Assembly: GCA_907165275.2 (NCBI GenBank)
Contig: OU015649.1
Location: 14,600,001-14,664,000 of the forward strand
Source: Zygaena filipendulae
Taxonomy: Eukaryota > Arthropoda > Insecta > Lepidoptera > Zygaenidae
Direction of reading: 5' to 3'
Length of the DNA: 64,000 nucleotides
Below are positions 46,491-57,984 of the stretch, piece by piece. Every line of letters starts with the position of its first letter. Within the stretch, counting starts at the first letter, position 1. Both the position numbers and the translations under genes were made by a program. Below the pieces are notes generated by a model. The model had not been told where the DNA came from. It worked only from the letters and a program-made list of their open reading frames with translations, and searched no databases.

Positions 46491-46775
46491 TCTAATATAT
46501 ATAAATCACGTGTCACGTTGTTTGTCCGTGATGGACTCCGAAACTACAGAACCGATTTTGACAAAATTTTGTAACCATTTATAATATGGTCCAACTTAAA
46601 AGATAGGATAGTTTTTATCCCGGAATTCTCGCGGGAACTCCGGATTGAATGCGGGGAACTGCTTATCACCGTAAACTAGAGCACTTTTTTCCCGGAATTA
46701 CCGCGGGAACTCCGGGATAAAAACCATCCTATCTTTTAAGTTGAAATCGCGGATGAAATCGCGGGGGACAGCTAT
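46491..46775 (+). mobile_element. Helitron, second of a head-to-tail pair
   Basis: TCTAATATATATAAATCACG begins at 46491 with no spacer. The 3' module is duplicated (two GCGGGAACTCCGG) and the end has decayed to CTATAG. Confidence 0.8.
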
Positions 46776-46862
46776 AGTTGTATATAAAAGTGGAGACTGA
46801 ATGCTAAAAATTTTGCCTCAGTAAATTTAGTAGAAAACCGAAACCAAGCCACCCATTAAGTG

Positions 46863-47013
46863 ATCAACTTCGGAGTTTCCGTGGGAATTCCGGGATAAAA
46901 ACTATCCTATCTTTTTAGTTGGACCACATTATAAACGGTTACAAAATTTTATCAAAATCCGTTCAGTAGTTTCGGAGTCCATCGCGGACAAACAACGTGA
47001 TTGTATATTAAGA
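46863..47013 (-). mobile_element. Truncated Helitron
   Basis: GGAGTTTCCGTGGGAATTCC and CGCGGACAAACAACGTGA match the family; the outer 3' hairpin is missing. Confidence 0.7.
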
Positions 47014-47021
47014 TATATAGA

Positions 47022-47229
47022 CTAGCTGTGCGCTGTGCCCCACGGTTTCACCCGCGGTAATTTCAAAGTTCCCGCGGGAATTCCGGGATAAAAAGTACCC
47101 TATGTCCTTTTTTGTACCCCTGACAACGTGCATGGCAAATTTCATCCTAATCCGTTCGGCCGTTTTTGCGTGATTGAGTAACAAACATCCAAACATCCAC
47201 AGTTTCACGTTTATAATATTTTAGTAGGA
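47022..47229 (-). mobile_element. Helitron
   Basis: CTAG (47022-47025), CCCGCGGTAATTTCAAAG and the TCCTACTAAAATATTATAAA end (minus) at 47229. Confidence 0.75.
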
Positions 47230-47262
47230 TTATATTTTGTAAATTACGCAGAATTTGAACGC

Positions 47263-47410
47263 GATGTTTTTTATTACCTTTTTTTGCCTGACGTTTCGGC
47301 TGAGTTGCTTCACGCCGTGGTTACAGGCCGCTTTTTGCGGCGTCGCGTCAATAGTGTCGATAGATGTGCTCAAAACGCGAAAATCTAAAAACTTTAATTA
47401 GTAGGATAGC
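47263..47410. mobile_element. Possible retroelement fragment
   Basis: CCTGACGTTTCGGCTGAGTT and GTGGTTACAGGCCGC resemble a dispersed lepidopteran repeat. No ends are seen. Confidence 0.25.
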
Positions 47411-47962
47411 TTACATAAAGTGACAAGAGAGCGAAATATGACGAAATAAGTAATGTACTATCTATATTGTTTTTTGTTTAAGTATAACCACTGGCTTTGT
47501 TTTTTGTTGGGATAATCATTTTAATAATAAGTCCAAAGTGTATATATTATTGCCAAATGTAATTATATAATAAAAATTGTTTATTTGTAAAGATTTGTTT
47601 CGACGTTAAATAATTGATTAATTCACTATCGTTATTATTTTTATTGTTAATAATTTTAATTATTTACTAACAGATACTAGAAATACGACAGAATTATTTG
47701 TTCCCTTATTTTATAATACCCACACAGGGTGAGTTGGAATTACTTTAGCTTAAAAGGAAAAAACAATTTTAAAATAGGTATTTTGTTCTAAAATCCACAA
47801 ATCTCTATAAATAAAGTCAGTTACTTTGTTTATCAGTTATTTACTTCTGAAAAAAAAAATGTGCAAATGTTATTTCATTGCAGTGTACTTTGACTATTTT
47901 CGTACCCCCTTTCCAACCAACCCTATTATCATTATTAAGGCTGCCTATTTTAAAAGTATTAC

Positions 47963-48440
47963 GGCCGCACTCAGAGTCAACTTTAATGATTACTTAGTTA
48001 AGTATAGATTTTTAAAACAAAATTGCCGCAATCAGAGACGTTCAGTAAATTAGTATTAATTGTCATTTAATAAGATGTAACTAACCGCCGCACTCAGAGT
48101 CGACTTTAATGATTACTTAGTTAAGTATAGATTTTTAATACAAAATTGCCGCAATCAGAGACGTTCTGTAAATTAATGTTAATTGGCATTTAATGAGATG
48201 TAACTTAATTAGTGAAATGCCAATTATCATTAATTTATTAAACTTGTCTGATTGCGGCAGTTTTGTTTTAAAAATCTATACTTAACTAAGTAATCATTAA
48301 AGTCGACTCTGAGTGCGGCTTTAATTAGTTAAATACCAATTAACATTAATTTATTAAATTTGTTTGATTACGGCAGTTTTGTTTTAAAAATCTATACTTA
48401 ACTAAGTAATCATTAAAGTCGACTCTGAGTGCGGCGGTTA
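47963..48440. mobile_element. Palindromic MITE interrupted by another copy of itself
   Basis: The outer left arm (CGGCCGCACTCAGAGTC at 47963) runs to GATGTAAC near 48080. The outer right half resumes at TTTAATTAGTTAAATACC (48319) and ends GAGTGCGGCGGTTA. Between them is a full second copy. Confidence 0.8.
48085..48318. mobile_element. Inner palindromic MITE copy
   Basis: CCGCCGCACTCAGAGTCGAC to GACTCTGAGTGCGGC, complete with both arms and the centre. It sits in the TTAA-rich centre of the outer copy; TAA on the left and TTTAA on the right suggest a TAA or TTAA target duplication. Confidence 0.8.
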
Positions 48441-48699
48441 GGAATAATTACGATAATTATTTTAATATGATTTATTATGTTTAATTTTTACACGTTCACG
48501 TATGACAGGGTTTCAGTTGTTGAAGAAATAAAATTATTATGAAAATTAACGGCCACTTTTTTTTTATTTTTACAACTCTTGATAAAGTAGATACAAACAC
48601 ACGCGTGCCTCTTATTGGAAAAACTAAATTAAAAACGTTCACTAAACACTACTTTACAGAAAAAATTAAGTTATAAATAAAAAAACAGTCAAGTGCGTG

Positions 48700-48935
48700 T
48701 AGACCGCATGCAGCGTAGGGTTCCGTAAAAACGTTCAGTTTCTTATTTATGTATGGAATATCACCACGTATGTATGGAATATCAGTAAGCATTGGTAGCG
48801 TTACATTGACCTTCATACTTTACCATTATAGTGGCAATAGTCGCCAAGTAAAATGGGTTTCACATACGGATAGTTGGACGGACATGGAATAAAGGTTCCG
48901 TGTTATGCCATTTCGCTAGGGAACCCCAAAAAAGA
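48700..48935 (+). mobile_element. Non-LTR-like 3' repeat
   Basis: GGTTCCGTGTTATGCCATTT and AGGGAACCCCAAAAAA match the 3' end type seen near 33790. Confidence 0.4.
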
Positions 48936-49427
48936 CTGTACAAAAGTGAAATAAACTATTTCTAAAAATAAAGACCCTCCTCTATCTTATCATAGATTAA
49001 AAACATAATCGAAATAGACACGACATGTGTAACGCAGCATCGCCCTATTTGTAGTCACATTGAAGAGTCACTAGAAAAGTCACTGGCGCGAGCATCCCTT
49101 GAAAACAAGGAGGGCGCGGCCGAGGGAGTTCGATCTAGAAAATACTCAATTATCTGTGAGTAAACACTCTATGGGAGTGAACAATGAGGGGCTCGGGGGC
49201 ACACTTGGTGAAAAATAACACAGTTACCGTGTGTGAATCAGATGTACCTATAAATTATTTATTTATTTAAAAAAACCTATATTCCTTACAGGTTATCCTA
49301 AATGCGATTATAATGACTTACATTTTAAGGCTTATTTACAAAATAACACAACTGCACGTTTAGGAGTTCTGACTTTCTAAATGTTGCCGACTGAAAAAAC
49401 GTGTGCTAGTATCAGTGCATTAATATT

Positions 49428-49660
49428 TGGGCGACTGAGCTTCGCTCATAGTGCCCTCTCTTGTTAAGTAGAAAAGCAGTACCAAACACGCATTTTTCAT
49501 AAATTGCCTGAAAACACGGATAAAATGACGTTTGCAATAAATGAAACCTAGCTAGATCGATTAATCGCCCCCGAAACTCCCTGCATACTAAATTTCATGA
49601 AAATCGTTGGAGCCGTTTCCGATATGACGAACATGAACATTGAACATACTTATAAAATTA
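49428..49660 (-). mobile_element. Repeat of the GAGCGGAGCTCGG family, inverted
   Basis: GGGCGACTGAGCTTCGCTCA, CGATTAATCGCCCCCGAAAC and CGTTGGAGCCGTTTCCGA mirror the element at 6862. Confidence 0.5.
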
Positions 49661-50036
49661 AATACAATTAGTAAAGAAGTAACGCTCCGTCGAACGGAAA
49701 ACTTTGTTTAAATTTTTTCTTTTAAAAACAATATTCTGCGGAGCTAGGATGCGCAACACGACAAAATTTTATCGAGCCATTTTATCGATTCTCGTCGACA
49801 TATCGTTTTGTCTACCAGTGGTAACATGGCAGCAAAAAATGTTTAACCGAATTTAGTCTTAACTCAATACCTCATTAATGCACTTTTTCGCTTGGACGCC
49901 CACAAATATATGTTGTGTCGACAATTTTATCTTTCGTTCGATAAACATATCGTGTTGCGCATCCTAGCTCCGCTGGATGAAAGAATGCACTGTTTAGAAT
50001 GACATTCCATTAATGTTTTTGTTGTTATATTCTATA

Positions 50037-50245
50037 CTAGCTGCCCCGCATTGTTCCATACAAACTTTGCCTCCCTTTTTCACGCTATTAGGGGTAGAAT
50101 TTTGGAAAATCCTTTCTTAACGTATGCCTACACGTTATACAAAGAACAAACCCTCCAAGTTTCAGGTCTCTGCGATCAGCGGTTTGGGCTGTGCGCTGAT
50201 TCGTCAGTCAGTCATTCAGGACAAAGCATTTTATATTCATATTCA
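50037..50245 (-). mobile_element. Helitron, second subfamily
   Basis: CTAG (50037-50040), then the reversed modules TTGTTCCATACAAACTTTG, CCAAGTTTCAGGTCTCTGCG and CAGTCATTCAGGACAAAG. Confidence 0.65.
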
Positions 50246-50252
50246 TATCTAA

Positions 50253-50445
50253 TCTAATATATATAAACCACGTGTCACGTTGTTTGTCCGCGATGGACTC
50301 CGAAACTACTGAACGGATTTTGATAAAATTTTGCAACCATTCATAAAATGGTCCAACTTAAAAGATAGGATAGTTTTTATCCCGGAATTCCCGCGGGAAA
50401 TCCGACTCCGAAATTACCGCGGATGAAGTCGCGGGGGACAGCTAG
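50253..50445 (+). mobile_element. Helitron, first of a head-to-tail pair
   Basis: TC at 50253 after AA, CACGTGTCACGTTG, GGAATTCCCGCGGG, a CCGCGGATGAAGTCGCGG hairpin and CTAG (50442-50445). Confidence 0.85.
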
Positions 50446-50667
50446 TCTAATATATATAAATCACGTGTCACGTTGTTTGTCCGCGATGGACTCCAAAACT
50501 ACCGAACGGATTTTGATAAAATTTTGCAACCATTTATAATATGGCCCAACTTAAAAGATAGGATAGTTTTAATCCCGGAATTCCCGCGGGAACATAGAGT
50601 ACTTTTTTCCCGCAACCTCCGCGGGAACTCCGAAATTACCGCGGATGAAATCGCGGGGGACAGCTAG
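50446..50667 (+). mobile_element. Helitron, second of a head-to-tail pair
   Basis: It starts TC at 50446 with no spacer and ends with CCGCGGATGAAATCGCGGGG and CTAG (50664-50667) before T. It has the duplicated 3' module. Confidence 0.85.
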
Positions 50668-52375
50668 TTATATATATAGACCAGTATATTTGATAACTGT
50701 CAATAAACCTTATATCTACAAGATATCCTTCAATAGGTACTATGGCAAAAATATTGGGAGTTGTGGTAACCTGCAAGCAGAGAGAAGGTAATCACTACGT
50801 CCTGCAAGCATGGTTAAAAGTATTGGTTAAAAGTATTTTTATTTGTTAAATAAATGCTTATCATAGATCAATCAGTACAATTAAAATATTTATTCACCCC
50901 TCAATAAAAAAACAATAATCGCAGAGTTTATGTATGAAATCGTTCCCGTTTAGCGCGATTAAGGCGCAATGGTCGACGGAACGGGGCGGGGGCTCGGAGC
51001 CTGTAGGGTTACCACACTGTTTTATACCCAGGAGAATTAGTAAGCAGCAGAGCTATTATGTAACTTTTGTTGCTATCATCTTTCGACGGTGATTTTCTGA
51101 TTAATTGGACATGTTTATTTACTTACTACTACTAAAGGTTTAATAGATAATAATAATAACAAAAGGTACATACTTAATTGAACTGCAGTAGGTATATTTG
51201 AATTTGAACTGCAGATTAACAAATCGGCCATAGGATTCGCTGACCTTCATTTTAAACAATTTCTTCAAAAATAATTACCTACTATTGCTTCTAGATCCTC
51301 GTCTAGAATATTTAATGTAGAAAATATTAATATATGTACAAAATGCATAATTTAAAAAAGTAAAACAATAAAAAAAACATCTTTTATACATAAAAGTGTA
51401 AAAGACGCGCTTTTTTCATTTTTTTAGCTATTACATTGTAATTCAATGACTTTGATTTTTATTGACGTCAAAAAAGTCACACTTATGGCCAACTTTGAAT
51501 TAAGATATTTGACTTTGAAACAAATCCTGGACGTGCTAGTGCTCATGGTCACTCTACCGTAACTCGAACAAATGAAACACCCTTTGGATACTAATAAATA
51601 ATTGTAGAGGTGATGAGCTCATTGCATTTTTTATTGCAGCAACCGTAAACCGGAATTCCAACATTGATTTTACATTTTGTACCTATCTTTACGTGACATT
51701 TAAAAATAGTAGATAACAAGACGTAAAAACGTTCTCTTATATGTAGGATTGTAGGTATATATGGAGTTAGTCGAAACAGGGGTTCCAAGTTAAAATATAT
51801 CAAAATATTTGCCACCAGTTTTTCCAAAATACCATTTCAATAATAAAAAAAAAAGTTGGGACAACCAATCTTATAACTAACTATACAGCACGTTTAGTTT
51901 GGAATCAAGTAGGTAAATCTGTAACTTCGGAAATTTTATTATTATTACTTGATTACTCTATGTATATAATATCTATGTAGTATATTTTTATTATGTGATA
52001 CATCAACCATAATGAAAGAAAAAAAATCTTTAATAAATTTCGTTGAAAAATATTAATTTAAGCTGCGAGATTGAAAAATAAAACGGCGTGTTAAAAATTA
52101 ATATCAGAGATTCGTTTTAATACAGCGACGAACTTAATTGCAATTCGCTCTCGGCCACAGACGGACAGATTGACAATTATACGAGACATTTGAAAATGCT
52201 GTGAATCTTGCAATTATGTAGAGTCGAATACTACATTCTGACTCTAAGACTAAATAAGAGATTTCCTTTCAATACGTACGTAGGATTGCTGTTTGTCAAA
52301 ACGGAAGCATATTTTTATCTTATTCCTATATGAATATACGATCTACAATCGGATATGATTTCAATTTTTGCAACA
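50668..52375. other. No gene recognised
   Basis: There is a GC-rich patch near 50955-51010 (GACGGAACGGGGCGGGGGCT) and a degenerate SINE-like tail near 51865-51955. Nothing else is supported. Confidence 0.35.
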
Positions 52376-52379
52376 CATA

Positions 52380-52560
52380 GATATTGAAATAAAATGAAAT
52401 GAAATGAAAAACACTTTATTGAACACCACAAACAGTACAATAAAAAAAAAAATATTTAAAGAAAGTACAGAAAGTATTAAGTGACTTAAAATGGCGGCCT
52501 TATCACTATAAAGCGATCTCTTCCAGGGTACCGGGCGGAGGTGGTGCAGCAATACAGCAA
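52380..52560 (-). mobile_element. Retrotransposon 3' end with TTCAT tail
   Basis: On minus, CAATAAAGTG is followed by TTTTTCATTTCATTTCATTT, a polyadenylation-like signal and pentamer tail; the GC-richer start is near 52540. It shares the tail type with 10676-10934. Confidence 0.5.
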
Positions 52561-52642
52561 ATTAAATCTAAAAAATTGTATTTATTAAAAGTAGGTATAT
52601 TAATAAATCGAAGGTGTGTTAGCTATTTATTTATAAGAAATA

Positions 52643-52947
52643 CTAGCTGTGCCCCGCGGTTTCACCCGCGTGAGTTTCGGGATTCCCGCAGGAACTCCAA
52701 TGCAGTCTAATGTACTCCTTATAACAACAGCTAATTAGCAGTGAAAGTCCCGTCAATATCGGTCCGACCGTTTCGGAGATTCACCCGCGTGAGTTTCGGA
52801 ATTCCCGCAGGAACTCCAAACTTCTTTTATATAAACCTTGTCCTGACAATAACGAACACAAAAAAAAATCAATTTTCCAATTTGGTGCAGTCGTTTGTAA
52901 GTTATGCGCTTACCAACACATTTGACGATTCATTTTTATTATATAGA
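52643..52947 (-). mobile_element. Helitron, third subfamily
   Basis: CTAG (52643-52646), TGCCCCGCGGTTTCACCCGC and two CGCGTGAGTTTCGG modules; the 5' end is TCTATATAATAAAAATGAAT (minus). Confidence 0.75.
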
Positions 52948-52979
52948 TTACATGCAATACATAGATAGGTAAAGTATTT

Positions 52980-53950
52980 TCACATATTTTCACATAATAT
53001 ACAATTTCATGTAAACTAAACACCAACCCCCTAAGCCGAGTTTATCCTACTGCGCCAATCCGACAAAATAGCCAAATCAAAAGTCCAGTTTCGCATGACC
53101 ACGTGATATAACGATTCTTTACTTAGCTTTCTAAGCGTTAATGAATATAGATTGTCACCTTGGCTAAAGGAGCGGTAGTTTAAGCACGTCGGTTGGCCAG
53201 AACACACGGCGGCAGAAGGCTAAGCTAAGCGCAATGATAGCCGTTTACAACAGACTCTGATAGCGGCAATTTGGCTCGCTCACCATACCATTGTAACCGC
53301 TTCATAAAGGGTAGAGACGGGAGAGTTGCATTACCTACAGCTACGCACCCACGTTTTGTTGTTACTAGTAATCGGAACATAAAATGGTGGCACATTCATC
53401 ATTTATACTTGCTATATTGGTACACGTAATATTTTTTCGTCCCGAAACAAACGTCTTTGACCAGTGTGCGTTGACATCACTGGCAGTTTCTATTTCAGTT
53501 TTTATTCGCGTAAGAATTCCAAATTTAACACACCATAACAGACTTGTTCTCCCAAGAGTTAAAAAAAATCTTGCAATGCCAATGTTTAAATTACACAAAT
53601 AGCTTAACGTTTAAAACCTAACATTTGAACCAGCTATTTATAAAACCAAGAGCCTGCAAGATGTATGAAAAAGTGATAAAATACCTAGAGCCGTAGTCAA
53701 ACGCCATTTGAATGTAAAAAAAGAACAATCAAAAGTATCTTTCGCACATAACCCCGAAAAAGTTTTTGGGGTAAATATCAGAATATCATTTGAACCGGGC
53801 GGCGAGCTGTATTGGCGACTTTGCACGGAACCCTTTCCACGTTCATTCTGATTCCGCGTCCATCGCCCAGCCCGCTCGGGGCCTCACAAACAAATAACCC
53901 AACAAAGTGAGTTCAGAAATCGCTGTGATTGAATACTCGTGGTTATTACG
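52980..53950. other. Repeat-free mixed-composition stretch
   Basis: No transposon ends and no ORF with motifs. GC-richer parts at 53170-53330 and 53820-53900 could be conserved elements. Confidence 0.25.
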
Positions 53951-54075
53951 TACAATGATGGACATAGCCACCAGTCGGATAAGAAATTTGAAAGTAACTC
54001 GGAAAAATTATTCTTCGGTAATTTCTATAGAAACACTAAAATTTTAATTTGAGGTCAAATTGCTTTGAAGCAATG

Positions 54076-54365
54076 GTCATGATGATTAAATTTGAATTTT
54101 TAGTCCGTCTTGTAAATTTAAAAAAAATATTAATATAGTATAGGTATTAATATTATTAATATAATATAGGTACACTGGTACACTTTATACTTAGTTGTGA
54201 CCCCGCGACCTCCCACTTTTAAACTTTAAGGCGTATTTTCTGAGTATTCTTAGAATAATTTGAAAAAGTAAAAATATTTTCTATGTTGTTTTGTTTTTTT
54301 ACTATCTAACTCAAGGACTAAATAGAATTCTGATTTTTTTGATACGGATCGATGACCATAAAGTT
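54076..54365. mobile_element. Degenerate TGACGTCA-family MITE
   Basis: GGTCATGATGATTAAATTTG, TTAGTCCGTCTTGTA and AGGACTAAATAGAATTCTGA match the family, but the central TGACGTCA sites are lost. Confidence 0.55.
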
Positions 54366-54834
54366 CACCTATCATTGCGCTATATCTAGACATGCTCCAC
54401 TTATTCAGGGTGGCTAGATAATAATCTAAAAAGCGGGCTAATAAAGCTAAAGGCTAGTAAGTCAATAAAGGAGAATTTTGTATAAAAAAGATTTTACTCA
54501 ATTAGGTACATGACGTATAAATTCTAGACAAGTTACAATCAGTTTCATTATGTTCAAGCAACGTTGTAGGTACGCAGTGAGATTGCCTCAAGCGAGATGT
54601 CTTTTGAGAGTCAGTTGCTTGTTTGGAGTACACAAAATGGCGGCTTGCTTAAGAGCTGTAGCAACGAACGTCATCAACCGCTTTTACGTTCACAAGATTT
54701 TCACCTCTTTGTCTTTCTAATCTTTCAGGCAGATGAGTATAGCAAAGATGCTTTTGCCATGTTGATTTTGACATTGATAGTTCATAGTCATAGCGAACGA
54801 TCGTTTTTAACAATCCAGCAAAATGTCCACTAAC

Positions 54835-55030
54835 CGAATGCGGGTCACGCGCGCGCGTCGCCATACACAAAGGCGTCAAATTTGCACGTCGCGGCCCGTT
54901 TAAGCGACATCTCGCATTCATCGTATTCACGAGGCTGTATACGAAAAATTGCCATTATGGCGGGCGCCCCGGGCGGCGATGACACCCCCGGGCCCCGGGG
55001 CGGTTCGGAAGCATGCCATTGTTGCTAGAG
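54835..55030. promoter_or_regulatory. Very GC-rich island
   Basis: GGGTCACGCGCGCGCGTCGC and ACACCCCCGGGCCCCGGGGC make the most GC-dense block of this region, ending in GCCATTGTTGCTAG. Repeat-free; possibly a CpG promoter or enhancer. Confidence 0.3.
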
Positions 55031-55118
55031 AATAGTTATTGTTGTTGGATTAACACTAGGTATGGATTGTTTTTGTCACCGTATAGGTAATAGTCAAAAT
55101 CGTTAGTTTATACACTAA

Positions 55119-55317
55119 CTAGCTGTGCCCCGCGGTTTCACCCGCGGTAATGTCGGAGTTCCCGCGGGAGTTACGGGATAAAAAGTACCCTATGTCCTTC
55201 TCTGTACCCCTGACAATGTGCATGCCAAATTTCATCCAAATCCGCTTAGCCGTTATTGCGTGATTGAGTAACAAACATCCAAACATCGACACATTCACAT
55301 TTATAATATCAGTAAGA
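55119..55317 (-). mobile_element. Complete Helitron
   Basis: CTAG (55119-55122), GCCCCGCGGTTTCACCCGC, CTCTGTACCCCTGACAATG and a TCTTACTGATATTATAAATG 5' end (minus). Confidence 0.8.
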
Positions 55318-55669
55318 TTAACGGTATTTTTTTTTAAATTCTGGCTGAGGACAGAAAATGCATTGTGTTGATTGTTCTCACATCGGTAGACACAACTGTA
55401 CTAGTTGTGGTCACAGCACAGTTCAAACCTAACCGATTCTAACCTAGCGTATCGGAATATAATGTAGCGTGTGTGTTAGTGTGTTTCTTGGAGCAGCTAC
55501 CAATAACACTATCTGTTCTAAGAAACGTAACATGCTCGATATGGTTCGATACTAATATTATAGCATTTTTTTTAAAACTTGATTTGTTGTGAGACCATGC
55601 ATACAGTTTTACGTTCCTTTAGTGCCCTTAATTTGACATTAAAATCAGTAAGTATGCAGTATACCAACT

Positions 55670-55712
55670 ATACACACTATATAAACATAAAACTCGCTAC
55701 AAACACAAAGCC
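55670..55712 (+). promoter_or_regulatory. TATA box and leader before the candidate exon at 55713
   Basis: TATATAAA at 55678-55685 sits 28 bases before an ATG in good context. If it is a real core promoter, transcription would start within a few bases of the ATG. TATA-like strings are frequent in AT-rich DNA, so this counts only together with the exon and its donor. Confidence 0.25.
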
Positions 55713-55911
55713 ATGGAGTTAGACAATATCATTGATAAGTTTTATTTGCACTATGGTCTCCTTAGAAAGGAAGCGGTTGACGATCCGATACGATACGATA
55801 GTGTCACACAAAGAAGCTTATTTCCGCTCCGACTTGCTAGCGACACAGCCAAATTACTTTTACCACACAATAACAAGACTGCAATCAAATCAGAACCGTA
55901 TTCCTTGAATG
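55713..55911 (+). CDS. Candidate first coding exon of an unknown gene
   Basis: I do not recognise this protein. The open frame starts at ATG 55713 in a strong context (GCCATGG) and runs 66 codons to an ideal donor, AATG then GTAAGT at 55912, leaving phase 1. A TATA box (TATATAAA, 55678-55685) lies about 30 bases upstream of the start, which would make the 5' leader very short. The translated segment (MELDNIIDKFYLHYGLLRKE and onward) looks like ordinary non-repetitive protein. Near its end is IKSEP, matching the (I/V)KxEP synergy-control/SUMO motif common in transcription factors. No downstream exon was found before the BEL/Pao element, so the gene would have to continue beyond the window or in exons too short to see. 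The alternative is a chance ORF of 74 codons. Confidence 0.3.
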
Positions 55912-56789
55912 GTAAGTTAAATATCTGTGTTTTCTAACTTGTTTGATATAAGAACACAGTAAATTTTCTAGGACTATGTCGAAGTGAAAATAAAAACCGA
56001 ACAAATAATCGAGATAAGGTTTAGTGAGGGCGCGAGGACGATATTCAGTGATATTTTAAGGAATATTTGTTTAAATTATGACCCATTTTGTCACACCTTC
56101 AATGCCTAAATCTTGATAACCTCTAAGAGACAAGTTTTATAAAATCGCCTCCAATTACTGGTAACCAATCTTACAGAATGTTCGAAAAAGTGATCAAAAC
56201 AATTGGGACACCTTTCGTACGATGCCTTGACTCGTTTCTGTCTGCAAGATTTTATGGACTATCAAACCTGTTTATGGAGATTTGGTAATATACACAAACG
56301 AGTACCTAATTTTTTCAGTATGATGCCACTTTAGAAAAGTACCTTGAAAACTTTCCACAGAAATGACAGGTGGATTCAAGTTTGAAATCCATCAAAAGGC
56401 TGTCCAAAGATCACGTTGAACATGCTACCTAAGTTACTGTTGATTGAGTGTGGATTACTTTCTGGGTCCTAAATTTGCTGTTTTTGCCTTGACCTTTGAA
56501 TATAAAATAAATACATTATAAGAATTGCAATAAAATATGATAAAGATGTGAATTAAGATGAAATACGGGAATATGATATGATAAAATATGATTAACTGGT
56601 ATATTTGTTACAATGCAAATCACGAAAAAACCATAACACAAATATAATTGATACTTGGAACCTAATTATGTTGTGGTACATACATACTTACTCCTTAATA
56701 CATTCAAGAGTCAACGTAAATTCTGAAATCACGCGAGTGTAAAACTATGCGAAAGCTCTAACTAGCTATCAAAGCGTAAAAATAAATGC

Positions 56790-57080
56790 AGTCACGCGTC
56801 TGCGTTACAAATCATTGACGAAACGGAAGAGTGCAGGCAAAAACCGTCGTGGTGCGATAACAACAGACAATGGTGGGTAGTGTCGGCGACAATGGTTCGT
56901 TTGTGACGATTCTTCGCATAATAGCGGGGTGCAAAACGCTCGGTGATTCGATAGACGCACGATCTTTTATTGCGAATTGTTAGCGCGTAATTGAGTTACT
57001 GCCTACGATGAGCGTTGTCGCTTGTGTTTTTGTTATTCTCTACTATCAGTTGTAAAGACAGTAGCGTTGTGCGCGGTTTG
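56790..57080. promoter_or_regulatory. Island with paired ACAATGG sites
   Basis: Two identical GACAATGG strings (ACAATGG at 56867-56873 and 56889-56895) lie 22 bases apart, about two helical turns. AATTGTTAGCG (near 56976) and GTAATTGAG follow. The block is repeat-free and GC-richer. ACAATGG is a preferred SoxB site. Confidence 0.35.
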
Positions 57081-57394
57081 GATGTTGTAATTAGCTCGAA
57101 TTTTACCGAGAGAATGCTTAAGAGTTTGTCGCCTACGATATTTTTAGTGCTTACGAAGAGTTGAGATCTAAAGGCACTACCAATTTTTGTACAACAATTT
57201 TTGTATCCCTATCCGTGATCCTTACAATTCATAGAAATTCAAATTTTTGAAATTAGGTACCTAAACTTTTGAAGCACTGAATGCAGACATATGTAGGTAC
57301 TATACCTATCATCAAAAAGATCTCGAGATAATACCGAAAATCACTCAGATGCAACATTTTAAACAACTACTCAGTTTTATTTTACAAACTAGAG

Positions 57395-57465
57395 GTTTTT
57401 CATAGCTTCACTCGGGTTAGTTTCAAAGTTTTCGCAGGAATTCCGGGTTTACTATAGTGTTATTA
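57395..57465 (-). mobile_element. Helitron fragment
   Basis: TTCGCAGGAATTCCGGGTTT after TCACTCGGGTTAGTTTC is a degenerate piece of the family. Confidence 0.35.
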
Positions 57466-57531
57466 GGTAATCCAGGGTGAAAACTGGAGAAATCGTTTGT
57501 ATCTATGATTTAGTATAGAACAAAGGCATAA

Positions 57532-57838
57532 CTATAACGATAACGATAAAGATAAAGATAAAGATAAAGATAAAGATAAAGATAAAGATAAAGATAAAGA
57601 TAACTATAACGATAACGATAACTATAACTATAACGATAACGATAACGATAACGGAAACAAAACGAAAACGATGAAGATAACGATAGTGATAACGATAACG
57701 ATAACGATAACGATAACGATAACGATAACGAAAACGATAACGATAACGATAACTATAACGATAAAGATAACAATAAGATAAAGATAACGAAAACGATAAC
57801 GAAAACGATAACGATAACTATAACGATAACGATAACTT
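57532..57838. repeat. GATAAC/GATAAA hexamer array
   Basis: About 50 hexamer units over 300 bases. A pure GATAAA block (57547-57600) is flanked by GATAAC-type units with ACTATA and GAAAAC variants. It holds roughly forty GATA motifs. The minus-strand ORF of repeated IVIVIV is a by-product. Confidence 0.95.
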
Positions 57839-57984
57839 AGCGTTCTGTTATATAGCCTATAACCTGCCCAGGACCACCACCAGGACCCTGCCTCGTCTTT
57901 CCTCTTAAAAAAAATACTGGAATAATTTTTTCTCACGATTCTAGACGGTCACGTACGGAGTCATTAAAATAGACGGATCATTAG

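Noticed and set aside
57628..57936. Minus-strand protein with a long IVIVIV stretch
   Set aside because: Translation of the GATAAC array; not a membrane protein gene.
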